Notes: generated from the sequence alone by a model not told the origin. Counted from the first letter of the stretch, positions 1-6,505 are shown. The stretch: 6,505 nt of DNA from Acidobacteriota bacterium (GCA_018268875.1 JAFDVT010000445.1:1-6505), one strand, 5' to 3'. Numbers and translations are program-made.

Positions 1-1166
1 AAGCCCCAGGCGACCACCGTTCCGCTCGCCGCCTGACCGTTGATCGGCGCGGGCTTTACGGTGACCTGACCGACGAAGCCGTAGGTTTGCACGACATTGA
101 TCGGAAGCGTGGTCCGGCGCTGGACGCTGAAATCGACATTTTCGACCGTCGCACCCGCACGTACCACGAAGGTCAGGCTGTGGAACTGGGTGGAGAACAG
201 ATCTCGCGTCGTGATGCGGCTGCCGCGCGCGTTGAGCGAATCCCACGGCTGATAAATGCCGCCGGGAAGGGGATCGAGCGAATCGGGAGTGGGCAGCGGG
301 TGGGCGTACACATAATAGGTGACGCCGGCGGGAATGCCGTCAATGCGATAGGTGCCATCCGGATTGGTGAGCGCGCTGATCGCCGGTCCGCTGGGCGAGA
401 TCGCGACCACCGACGCCATGTTGACGCCCGTGGACCCAACAACGACGCGGCCCTTGATGCTGCCGGTGGTGCGTGTGAACGCCTCGGTCGGGTAGAGCAC
501 GGAAAGCCCCGCGACATCGTCGCCGGTGAGCGGCCTGGCCTTGGACGTCGCGCGGGTGGCGCGGGTCGACATGGCCCCGGACGTAAACGAGTGCTGCAAA
601 CCGAGCGTATGACCGAACTCGTGGACGAGCGTTCCGAAGAACATTTCGTCAAACGTTTCGAAATTTTCGTAGGCGCCGCCCTGCAACGGGTAGCGGGTTA
701 AGTCCTTGCGCAGCTGCAACTTCGAACGGACCACCGGGACAAAAGTCGCGCCGGAGGGGAGGCTCGAATAGTCATACGTGATCGGGCCAGCCTGGGCGAT
801 GACACCCGGCGGGATTTCGTCATCGAAAACAATGTCGATGCCGGGCGAGGTTTGCGGGGTTGAAGGATTGATCAGCCCGCCGAACACCAGGCGGAGTTCC
901 GACGATTCGACGTCATTCCAAGCCTTGGCCGCGAGCTTGATCTGGCTGACCACCGACGTGAAGCTATCCGTCGCCGAAATCTTGTCGGGACCGGTTTCGG
1001 CCACATAATAACGAAGCGTGCGGCCGGGCAGGGCATTCAAATCGAACTTTTCGTACACCGGCGTGAACGGGCCGGTACGGCTGGGGAAGCGGACAAAGTG
1101 GTAGTAGCCGAACATCGTCGGCGACACGGCCAGAGTCAGAAACGCGGTGGCAAGGGCTCTGATCAC
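1..1166 (-). CDS. Exported matrixin-like zinc metalloprotease with carboxypeptidase-regulatory-like domain (3' end outside window)
   Basis: The frame is open from a GTG at 1166-1164 to the left edge, giving 388 visible residues with no stop. The start is supported by an AGGAG eight bases upstream and by a GTGA overlap with the preceding gene's stop. Residues 1-20 form a hydrophobic signal peptide; the mature part would begin near YYHFVRF, though the cleavage site is not a clear AxA. Residues about 40-228 form the catalytic domain. HEFGHTLGLQH at 182-192 supplies zinc ligands H182, H186 and H192 and catalytic E183, and M199 in SGAMS is the Met-turn, as in metzincins of the matrixin (M10) type. 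GDDVAGLSVLYP (215-226) resembles the helix that usually ends such domains. Residues about 235-290 look like a carboxypeptidase-regulatory-like beta domain, including PDGTYRIDGIPAG at 269-281, and further sequence continues beyond the edge. No pro-domain cysteine switch is visible. The protein is probably secreted or surface-bound; its substrate is unknown. The class is certain, the biological role is not. Confidence 0.9.
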   Translation of the reverse strand, partial: MIRALATAFLTLAVSPTMFGYYHFVRFPSRTGPFTPVYEKFDLNALPGRTLRYYVAETGPDKISATDSFTSVVSQIKLAAKAWNDVESSELRLVFGGLINPSTPQTSPGIDIVFDDEIPPGVIAQAGPITYDYSSLPSGATFVPVVRSKLQLRKDLTRYPLQGGAYENFETFDEMFFGTLVHEFGHTLGLQHSFTSGAMSTRATRATSKARPLTGDDVAGLSVLYPTEAFTRTTGSIKGRVVVGSTGVNMASVVAISPSGPAISALTNPDGTYRIDGIPAGVTYYVYAHPLPTPDSLDPLPGGIYQPWDSLNARGSRITTRDLFSTQFHSLTFVVRAGATVENVDFSVQRRTTLPINVVQTYGFVGQVTVKPAPINGQAASGTVVAWG

Positions 1167-1717
1167 TTGGCTTGCTCCTGCGTTTCCGAAACCTTGGTGA
1201 CCACTCGGGTTTTCAATTCGCCGAGCGGCATGCGGATGGTCGCGTCCTGCACCGGGCGGCCGGTGAGCGGATCGAGCATCATTTCTTTGGCGCCCGGGCG
1301 CTCCAACTGCACCTGGCCGTCGGCGTCGCGAACGACGTTAAACAGGCCTTGCGACAAACCAATGATCTGCTTGCGGCCGGAAGCTCCAGCCCATAGGAAA
1401 ACCACACACTCGTCGCCGGTTTCAAGGGCCGGGGCGCCCGGAATGGTTTGCCGGAGCCCGTTTGCGACGCCTCCGGGGACAAACACTTCGATGACGCCGG
1501 TAGCCGATCCTTTCCAGGATTCGTCGACTTGCACCAGATAACGAGTGTAGATGACGCCGTTCCGGAATTCGCCCGCCGAACCCAGCACCCGGGCGCGTAC
1601 GATGGCCGACGATTTGTCGATCATCTGCTCCACCGAGAGGCGTTCGAGCGTGGTGGCCTGCGCCGCGAAAGGGGCGCAAAGCGCGAACATGGCGAGTTGT
1701 CGGAACAGCCGGGTCAC
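1163..1717 (-). CDS. Small exported protein of unknown function, coupled to the downstream metalloprotease
   Basis: This 184-residue protein starts at GTG 1717-1715, preceded seven bases upstream by a strong GGAGGAG, so no other start is needed. Residues 1-21 are a typical signal peptide with a basic start, a hydrophobic core and probable cleavage after AQA, leaving a mature protein of about 163 residues. The mature part begins with a stretch (LERLSVEQMIDKSSAIVRAR) followed by predicted beta strands containing YTRYLVQVDESWKG, VFVPGGVANG and GDECVVFLW. I recall proteins of this pattern beside matrixin-like proteases in acidobacteria, but I know no named function. It has no catalytic motif, no lipobox and, apart from the signal peptide, no membrane segment. 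Its stop overlaps the start of the protease gene (GTGA), so the two are probably translated together. It could be a protease inhibitor, folding helper or partner subunit; this is inference from position only. Confidence 0.88.
   Translation of the reverse strand: MTRLFRQLAMFALCAPFAAQATTLERLSVEQMIDKSSAIVRARVLGSAGEFRNGVIYTRYLVQVDESWKGSATGVIEVFVPGGVANGLRQTIPGAPALETGDECVVFLWAGASGRKQIIGLSQGLFNVVRDADGQVQLERPGAKEMMLDPLTGRPVQDATIRMPLGELKTRVVTKVSETQEQAK
1175..1179 (-). promoter_or_regulatory. Ribosome binding site of the metalloprotease gene
   Basis: The minus strand reads AGGAG here, eight bases before the GTG at 1166-1164. It lies inside the last codons of the upstream exported-protein gene. It decides the start of the protease, which has no nearby ATG. 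Confidence 0.75.
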
Positions 1718-1724
1718 TATCTTG

Positions 1725-1731
1725 CTCCTCC
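1725..1731 (-). promoter_or_regulatory. Ribosome binding site of the small exported-protein gene
   Basis: The minus strand reads GGAGGAG, seven bases before the GTG at 1717-1715. This near-consensus Shine-Dalgarno supports the GTG start and the signal peptide that follows it. Confidence 0.8.
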
Positions 1732-1799
1732 GGATGCATTCTAGACACCATCCGGGACGCTTTTAACGACAACGAGTTACGCGGTTTTTTGCCGACCTG

Positions 1800-1818
1800 C
1801 TGTGTTTCTATGACACAG
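1800..1818. repeat. Short inverted repeat around the mntH-usp stop codon
   Basis: CTGTGT at 1800-1805 and ACACAG at 1813-1818 form a perfect 6-bp inverted repeat with a 7-base loop containing the TAG stop (1810-1808). A second CTGTG at 1820-1824 forms an overlapping palindrome with the same CACAG arm. No T-run follows on the minus strand, so this is not a convincing intrinsic terminator. It could be a weak 3' hairpin or chance. The rest of the 90 bp gap (1718-1807) holds the ribosome binding site of the next gene and no promoter I can defend. Confidence 0.3.
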
Positions 1819-3703
1819 TCTGTGCGTCCGCATGGCCGCGCCCTACTACCAGCAGCGGAACCTGCACCTGGTGCCGGACCGCGTTAATTGTGGTGCCGAA
1901 CGCCAGGTCGCGCAAGCCACGGTGGCCGTGCGCTCCCATGACAATCAGGTCCGGCGACGTCTTCTGTACATATCGGACAATCGCGTCGCGGGGCCTTAGC
2001 GAATATTCTATGTGCAAGTGTACGGCAATTCCGTTTTTTTCGACAGCCCTACGAATGTCGTCGAAGTACTGGCGGCCTTCGGTGACCTCGGCGGACGACG
2101 AATCCTCGCCGTAAATCTGGCTGGTGACGTCCTCTTCGGCGTGGAGTAGATGGAGTTCGGCGCCGTGCGCTTTGGCGAGCGCCAGGGCATGGCGGAGGGC
2201 GTCGCGGTCGCGGTCGGTGTGGTCCAACGGGACGAGAATCCGCCGGTAACGGATGTCTTCGCCGGATAGATCGGGACCGGGGTCGGCGGGCAGGCGGCGG
2301 GCGACGGTACCGCCCTGACGCGCCCAGGCGGGCATCCAGGGCTCGAAGGTGACGTAGCCGAGCAGCAGCGCGATCGAGGCGAGCACGGGGCCGAGTCCCA
2401 GCCACCAGGCGCCACCGACTCCCGCAAGCGTGCCCCAGGCGAGCCAGAGGTTGAGGCCGACGATGATGGCCGCGCATAGCCAGGCGAGGATTTTGACCCA
2501 GGCGGCGTTGGCGAACACGCCCATCCGAACCGGATCGCTGGTGAAGCGGATGAGCGGAATGATGGCGAACGGCAGTTGCAGGCTGAGGATGACCTGGCTG
2601 AGGATGAGCAACTGGTAGGTCGCGGCCTCGCCGGCCGAAAGGATCACCCAAACCGCCGGTACGATGGCGACTACGCGCGTCAACAGGCGGCGTAGCCAGG
2701 GGCGCATGCGGAGTTGCAGAAATCCTTCCATGACGATCTGCCCGGCGAGCGTTCCGGTGATGGTGGAGGACTGTCCGGCCGCGAGCAGCGCGACTCCGAA
2801 CAGGATGCCCGCGGCTGAGGCGCCGAGCAGCGGCGTCAACATTTCGTGGGCTTGTTCGATGCGCGTGACTTCTATGCCGCGGCTGAAAAATACCGTCGCG
2901 GCGAGCACCAGAATCGCGCCATTGACCAGCAGTGCGCCGTTCAGCGCGACTACCGAATCGATGAGGTTGAACTTGCAGGCCGTGCGTTTTTCGGATTCGC
3001 TTTGGCCGATGCGGCGTGTCTGCACGAGGGCCGAATGGAGGTACAGATTGTGCGGCATCACGGTGGCTCCGAGGATGCCGATGGCCGCGTAGAGGCTTTG
3101 GCCGTCGATGCGCGGGACCAGGCCGGTGACGATGTCGCCGAAGACCGGACGGGCGAACCAGAGTTCGAGCAGGAAACAGCCAGCGACGATCGAAACCAGT
3201 CCTAAAACGACCGATTCCATGGTGCGCACGCCAAGGCGTAGCAGGGCGAGCAGCAGGAACGTGTCGAACGCCGTGATGATGACGCCGACAATCATCGGCA
3301 GTCCGAACAAGAGCTTTAACGCGATCGCGGCGCCGAGGATTTCCGCGAGGTCGCAGGCGGCGATGGCGACTTCGCAGAGTCCCCACAAAGCGAGGTTGAC
3401 CGGGCGCGGGTAGGTTTGACGGCAGGCCTGCGCGAGGTCCGCGCCGCTGACGATGCCGAGGCGCGCCGAGAGCGTTTGCAGGAGGATCGCCATCAGGTTC
3501 GACAGCACCAATACCCACAACAGCTTGTAGCCGAATTTGGCGCCGCCTTCGAGGTCCGTCGCCCAGTTGCCGGGGTCCATGTAGCCGACGCTGACCAGGT
3601 AGGCGGGGCCTGCGAAAGCGAACAGGCGCTTCCACGCCGAGGGAGCGACGGTCGGGATCGAACCGTGGATTTCTCCCAGCGACAATGTTGCCTGTGGTTT
3701 CAC
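1808..3703 (-). CDS. mntH: NRAMP-family Mn2+/Fe2+ transporter (MntH) fused to a universal stress protein domain
   Basis: This 631-residue inner-membrane protein has an NRAMP transporter at about 20-455 and a UspA-type domain at about 486-622. Metal-site motifs are intact: DPGN at 43-46 in the first membrane segment, and A213 and M216 with MPHNLYLHS at 216-224 in the sixth. The methionine is the residue typical of transition-metal transporters in the family. Other family signatures are D118 and E121 in the third segment, AGQSSTITGTLAGQ at 309-322, and SQVILSLQLPFAIIPL at 369-384. I count about 12 membrane segments, the last at 432-452, whereas bacterial MntH usually has 11; this would place the tail in the cytoplasm. 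The USP part has RILVPLDHTDRDRDALRHA and the nucleotide-binding pattern Gx2Gx9G(S/T) at G590, G593, G603 and T604. Ordinary MntH is a little over 400 residues, so the length is explained by the fusion. The start is a GTG at 3703-3701, 12 bp after the upstream stop, which lies in the same frame. No Shine-Dalgarno is visible, so the exact start is uncertain; a TTG at 3685-3683 is an alternative. No MntR or Fur site was recognised. Confidence 0.95.
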   Translation of the reverse strand: MKPQATLSLGEIHGSIPTVAPSAWKRLFAFAGPAYLVSVGYMDPGNWATDLEGGAKFGYKLLWVLVLSNLMAILLQTLSARLGIVSGADLAQACRQTYPRPVNLALWGLCEVAIAACDLAEILGAAIALKLLFGLPMIVGVIITAFDTFLLLALLRLGVRTMESVVLGLVSIVAGCFLLELWFARPVFGDIVTGLVPRIDGQSLYAAIGILGATVMPHNLYLHSALVQTRRIGQSESEKRTACKFNLIDSVVALNGALLVNGAILVLAATVFFSRGIEVTRIEQAHEMLTPLLGASAAGILFGVALLAAGQSSTITGTLAGQIVMEGFLQLRMRPWLRRLLTRVVAIVPAVWVILSAGEAATYQLLILSQVILSLQLPFAIIPLIRFTSDPVRMGVFANAAWVKILAWLCAAIIVGLNLWLAWGTLAGVGGAWWLGLGPVLASIALLLGYVTFEPWMPAWARQGGTVARRLPADPGPDLSGEDIRYRRILVPLDHTDRDRDALRHALALAKAHGAELHLLHAEEDVTSQIYGEDSSSAEVTEGRQYFDDIRRAVEKNGIAVHLHIEYSLRPRDAIVRYVQKTSPDLIVMGAHGHRGLRDLAFGTTINAVRHQVQVPLLVVGRGHADAQTVS

Positions 3704-3715
3704 GTTATAAGTTAA

Positions 3716-5422
3716 CTATCGTTTAAGCGACCGCCTCCGTGCAAGCCACACGGTATACGCCAATCCGATCCCCGTCACCAATGCTCCAACTATCAAAGAT
3801 ATCGGCAGGAACCGCAGTTCCACTTGGTGGTCTCCGGCGGGGACCGGCAGACCTTGTTGCGGGTATTCCACGGATTTTCCGTCGAGGGTGACGCGCCACC
3901 CCTGGCTCGACGCCAATCCCGCATGGAACGTCGACGGGCAAGTGGCCACCGTTGCGAACCGCCGGACGTTGGGCGATAGGAACTCGGCCTTTTTCGTCGC
4001 GAGGCAGGCTTGCGGCTCGCGACCGCTGGCTGCGTACACCTTGAAACCGTCGTCGCCCGAATACAGAACCCTGTCGAAGCCCGGCGTCGGGCGAGCCGAC
4101 AGGCGATGCGTCGCCTGCGCGGCGGTCGCGGTTGTTTCTACTCCCCACCAAGGCCCGAAGGCGTAGGGGATTTCCGCCGGATCGACCCAAACGCGCGGGA
4201 GATCGTTGGCGAACTGCCGCAAATACGTCACCTGGGGCGCGGCCTGGGCGAGCGAAGCCAGCTTGCGAGGCCTCGTGTCGTCGTGGCGGCTGAACCAGCG
4301 CTGCGATGTCTGCGGCCGCGCATTGTCGGCCAACACCAGCAGCGCGGCGAACACGATCGCGCGGCGAGGTTCGGGCCGGCTCCACAGTAACAGCGCGGCG
4401 GCGCCGGCCAACAGGCAGGGCAACGCAACCGCCTCGATCGGCTGGAGTTGATCGAAGCGAATCCACGGCAACAGGTTCCAGCAGAGGACCGCGGCGGCGA
4501 CTGCGGCGGCGAGGATCGCCCAACGGCGCGCGACGGGACGGATCGCGCCCGAATCATCGAGGGTGAGTCCGAGGGCGGCGGCGAGGGAAAAGATGAGGAG
4601 CGCGGGATGGATGAGTCCGGCGACGGCGGTGGGCAGCAGGATGGCGCGGGCTTGCGGGCGGCGCATGGCGAGGTACCAGCCGAAGATCCCGAGGACGGGC
4701 AGTACGACACCGGCCGATAGATTGGCCAGCGGGAGCGGGGGGAGCGGGCCGACGAAAGCGAATCCGGGAAGGATGGCGATCGCGCCGATGGCGAGTCCCA
4801 TGGCGAGGTCGCGACGGGCGTGGCGGAAGTCCGAAACGGCCAGGGCGAGGGTGGCGGCGAGGGGGAGGTAGAGTCCACCGGGGAGCCAGATGAGGCCGAG
4901 GAAGAGTCCGCGCCTCCAGCCGGGGCGGGCGGCGAAGATGGCGGGTAGCCAGATGGCGGACTGCAGGGTTTGCGGATCGGGTCCGGTGGCGGAGAGGACG
5001 CCCAGAGCGTACGCGAGTCCTGCGACGAAGGCGGCGGACGGCGATAGGGATAGGCGGCGTCGCGCGAAGAGGCACATCGCGGCGGCCATCGCGCATTGGG
5101 TGAGGACGAGGTACCAATGGAGCGGTTTTTGGAAGAGCCAGCCGTGGTTCAGGGGGAGGGCGAGCAGCAGGGTGTGCGGGAGGTACCAGACGGGGACGAC
5201 GCCTGCGGTGCCGCTGAAGCCGATGAGCGGTTGGCCGCCGGGCGAGTACGGGTCAAAGATGGGGAGGCGCCATTTGTGGAGTTCGCCAGCCTGGAATTGC
5301 AGGAGCGGGAGGACGCGTTCGAAGATGCCGGGGGCCTCGAGCCAGGTGTACTCGTCGGAGAAGACGAGTCGCCAGTGGAAGAGTACGATTGCCGTGCACA
5401 GGAGTAAGAGGACTCGGGTCAT
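3716..5422 (-). CDS. YfhO-like polytopic membrane protein, second of a tandem pair
   Basis: The protein has 568 residues. The chosen ATG at 5422-5420 overlaps the upstream stop (ATGA) and gives an immediate hydrophobic N-terminus; upstream in-frame codons encode an Arg/Pro-rich stretch that belongs to the preceding gene in another frame. A weak GAGAG lies four bases before the ATG. D23-E24 after the first membrane segment, then LPIFDPYSPGGQPL (53-66), match the first outer loop of YfhO/GT-C-type proteins. Many hydrophobic segments follow to about 365. A periplasmic region at about 370-538 contains EIPYAFGPWWGVET (417-430) and a beta-rich end with GWRVTLDGK, and one last membrane segment (about 540-560) ends in a basic tail. 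Bacillus YfhO is involved in glycosylating lipoteichoic acid, so a role in envelope glycan or lipid-linked sugar transfer is plausible, but the substrate is unknown. Family membership rests on recalled features and on similarity to the neighbouring gene. Its periplasmic domain is about 70 residues shorter than the neighbour's. Confidence 0.85.
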   Translation of the reverse strand: MTRVLLLLCTAIVLFHWRLVFSDEYTWLEAPGIFERVLPLLQFQAGELHKWRLPIFDPYSPGGQPLIGFSGTAGVVPVWYLPHTLLLALPLNHGWLFQKPLHWYLVLTQCAMAAAMCLFARRRLSLSPSAAFVAGLAYALGVLSATGPDPQTLQSAIWLPAIFAARPGWRRGLFLGLIWLPGGLYLPLAATLALAVSDFRHARRDLAMGLAIGAIAILPGFAFVGPLPPLPLANLSAGVVLPVLGIFGWYLAMRRPQARAILLPTAVAGLIHPALLIFSLAAALGLTLDDSGAIRPVARRWAILAAAVAAAVLCWNLLPWIRFDQLQPIEAVALPCLLAGAAALLLWSRPEPRRAIVFAALLVLADNARPQTSQRWFSRHDDTRPRKLASLAQAAPQVTYLRQFANDLPRVWVDPAEIPYAFGPWWGVETTATAAQATHRLSARPTPGFDRVLYSGDDGFKVYAASGREPQACLATKKAEFLSPNVRRFATVATCPSTFHAGLASSQGWRVTLDGKSVEYPQQGLPVPAGDHQVELRFLPISLIVGALVTGIGLAYTVWLARRRSLKR

Positions 5423-6505
5423 GCGGCTCTCGTTTTCCAGAACAGCCACGCGAGGCCTAACAGTCCGGCGGCGAACAGGACTGCTCCTGCGATGGCGGAG
5501 GTTGGGCGGTAGGTGAGGACGACCTCCTGCGTACCTTTTGCGACCTCGACGCCTCGGATGAAGCCGTCGACTCGCCAGAGCTTGCCTGTCGATGAGGCCC
5601 AGCCTTTGTCCCACTCGTCATTCAGGACCAGGAGGGCGCGGCAGTTGGCATTCACTCGAATCCGCAACTGGTTGGGCGTGCGGCTGGTGTAAACGGCGGA
5701 TTCCCCGGTGGTGTCGCAGGTCTCGACGTGGGGCAGTTTCGGTTCGCCGACGAGGACTGCTTCCTGCTTGCGGGCTTCGCCGGCGGAGTTGATCCATACG
5801 CCTACCGCTTTGAGATCGGCGACGGGCTTGACCGTGTGGACGAGCCAGGCTCGCGGGAAAGCTTTGACGTTTTCGTAGATCGCGATGCCCGACTGCGGGG
5901 AGCGGTAGATTTCGACGTCGTCGGGGCGGAAGGGCTTCTTTCCGACGTCGTAACGGATGCTCAGAAAGTCGCGGACGGGGCTGCCGAAGGGGCCGATGGT
6001 CCAGAGGTCGGCGGGGACCGAGGGCACGATGGAGATGAGCGTTTCGAGTCCCCAGAAGGAGCCGAAGCTGTAGGGGATTTCGTCGGCGTTGTGGTCGATG
6101 CGGGCGCCGCCGGAGACGCTGCGGAGGTAGATGGCGAGGTCGGCGTCGCGGGCGAGGCCTTCGAGGTAGGGCGTGCGGTTGGGGTCCTGGCGGTCGGCCC
6201 AGATGGCGGGCGTAAAGAAAGACAGTTCGAGGAGGACGGCGGCGCTCAAAACGATCGGCGCCCAGCGGGCATTGCGGCGGATGGCCCAGGCGGCGGCGAT
6301 GGCGGCGATGGCCGGGGCGAGGATGCGCCAGTTCTCCCAGCTGCGGTAGGCGAACTGGTAGTAACCGGTGGCGAGGCAGGCGAGGCCAATCAGGAACAAA
6401 GGCAGCGCGAGGCGCTTGGCGTTGCGGGCGCCCTGGCGGAGCGCGTCGATGCCGAAACCAGCGAGGCCGGCGAGTCCCAGGTTGGCGAGGACCATGGCGA
6501 CGGCG
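5419..6505 (-). CDS. YfhO-like membrane protein, C-terminal part (5' end outside window)
   Basis: The reading frame is open from the right edge to TGA at 5421-5419. The ATG at 6495 is internal: the frame continues upstream (AVA before MVLANL) and a YfhO-like protein should have many more N-terminal membrane segments. Numbering from that Met, hydrophobic segments lie at about 2-17, 30-48, 57-72 and 78-96. A large periplasmic domain follows (about 100-330), then a final membrane segment at about 333-353. Typical YfhO features are the LAGLAGFGIDAL stretch (8-19), SIRYDVGKKP (179-188), YENVKAFPRAWLV (207-219) and a late GWA with a beta domain ending VVLTYRP. EIPYSFGSFWGLET at 139-152 recurs almost unchanged in the next gene. 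The role is inferred as envelope polysaccharide or teichoic-acid-like sugar transfer, by analogy with Bacillus YfhO. The four-base overlap with the next gene suggests coupled translation and a two-subunit or paired function. Confidence 0.87.
   Translation of the reverse strand, partial: AVAMVLANLGLAGLAGFGIDALRQGARNAKRLALPLFLIGLACLATGYYQFAYRSWENWRILAPAIAAIAAAWAIRRNARWAPIVLSAAVLLELSFFTPAIWADRQDPNRTPYLEGLARDADLAIYLRSVSGGARIDHNADEIPYSFGSFWGLETLISIVPSVPADLWTIGPFGSPVRDFLSIRYDVGKKPFRPDDVEIYRSPQSGIAIYENVKAFPRAWLVHTVKPVADLKAVGVWINSAGEARKQEAVLVGEPKLPHVETCDTTGESAVYTSRTPNQLRIRVNANCRALLVLNDEWDKGWASSTGKLWRVDGFIRGVEVAKGTQEVVLTYRPTSAIAGAVLFAAGLLGLAWLFWKTRAA

Noticed and set aside
87..701. 204-codon open frame on the plus strand
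   Set aside because: It is antisense to the metalloprotease frame, which contains the HExxHxxGxxH site. The plus-strand product is Arg/Asp/Gly-rich with no recognisable domain.
1732..1790. Promoter for the exported pair (TAGAAT at 1743-1738 as a -10)
   Set aside because: No -35 lies at a suitable distance: TTGTCG is about 23 bases away. Transcription would also begin inside the ribosome binding site.
1776..1818. Intrinsic terminator after mntH-usp
   Set aside because: The 6-bp hairpin at the stop is not followed by a T-run on the minus strand; the nearby homopolymer reads as A's in that transcript.
2049..3635. 528-codon open frame on the minus strand inside mntH-usp
   Set aside because: Its translation is Arg/Pro/His-rich without motifs, as expected from an alternative frame of GC-rich DNA, while the other frame has an unmistakable NRAMP-USP protein.
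3704..3760. Mn riboswitch (yybP-ykoY type) or MntR operator before mntH
   Set aside because: Only 12 non-coding bases precede the gene, too short for a riboswitch, and no palindrome resembling a known MntR or Fur site was seen.
4890..5516. 208-codon plus-strand open frame, and other plus-strand frames in 3400-5500
   Set aside because: They are antisense to the YfhO-like genes, are rich in Arg, Gly and Ser, and have no convincing start context.
3716..5614. Longer version of the second YfhO-like protein starting at 5614
   Set aside because: The extra 64 residues are Arg/Pro-rich and overlap the upstream gene in another frame. The ATG at 5422 gives a hydrophobic N-terminus and an ATGA overlap typical of coupled genes.

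Overview
The window looks like a chromosomal segment of a GC-rich acidobacterium, most likely of the Bryobacterales/Solibacter type. This is inferred from recalled protein-family flavour: a matrixin-like exported protease beginning with a mature 'YYHFVRF' stretch, a small exported partner gene, and YfhO-type membrane proteins. It is not based on any marker gene. All five genes lie on the minus strand, so they are transcribed from high to low coordinates. Both window ends cut through a gene. No tRNA, rRNA, CRISPR array, insertion sequence or phage gene was seen.

In order of transcription: (1) 6505-5419 is the C-terminal part of a YfhO-like polytopic membrane protein, with its 5' end outside the window. 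(2) 5422-3716 is a second, complete and more divergent YfhO-like protein. It overlaps the first gene by four bases (ATGA). (3) 3703-1808 follows after only 12 bp and encodes an NRAMP-family Mn/Fe transporter (MntH) fused to a C-terminal universal stress protein domain with a complete nucleotide-binding motif. (4) After a 90 bp gap, 1717-1163 encodes a small exported protein of unknown function. (5) 1166-1 encodes an exported zinc metalloprotease of matrixin type followed by a carboxypeptidase-regulatory-like beta domain. It overlaps gene 4 by four bases (GTGA) and runs off the left edge.

The layout suggests two translationally coupled pairs (YfhO-like/YfhO-like and small exported protein/protease) on either side of the transporter. 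The YfhO-like pair probably acts in cell-envelope glycosylation or polymer modification. The transporter-USP fusion probably imports Mn2+ or Fe2+ under control of a cytosolic nucleotide-sensing domain. The last pair is exported and may form a protease with an accessory or inhibitory partner. Whether all five genes share a transcript cannot be told from the sequence. The 90 bp gap before the exported pair is the likeliest transcriptional break. Three of the four starts inside the window are GTG or are set by overlap with the upstream gene, so start-site choices are explained in each entry.
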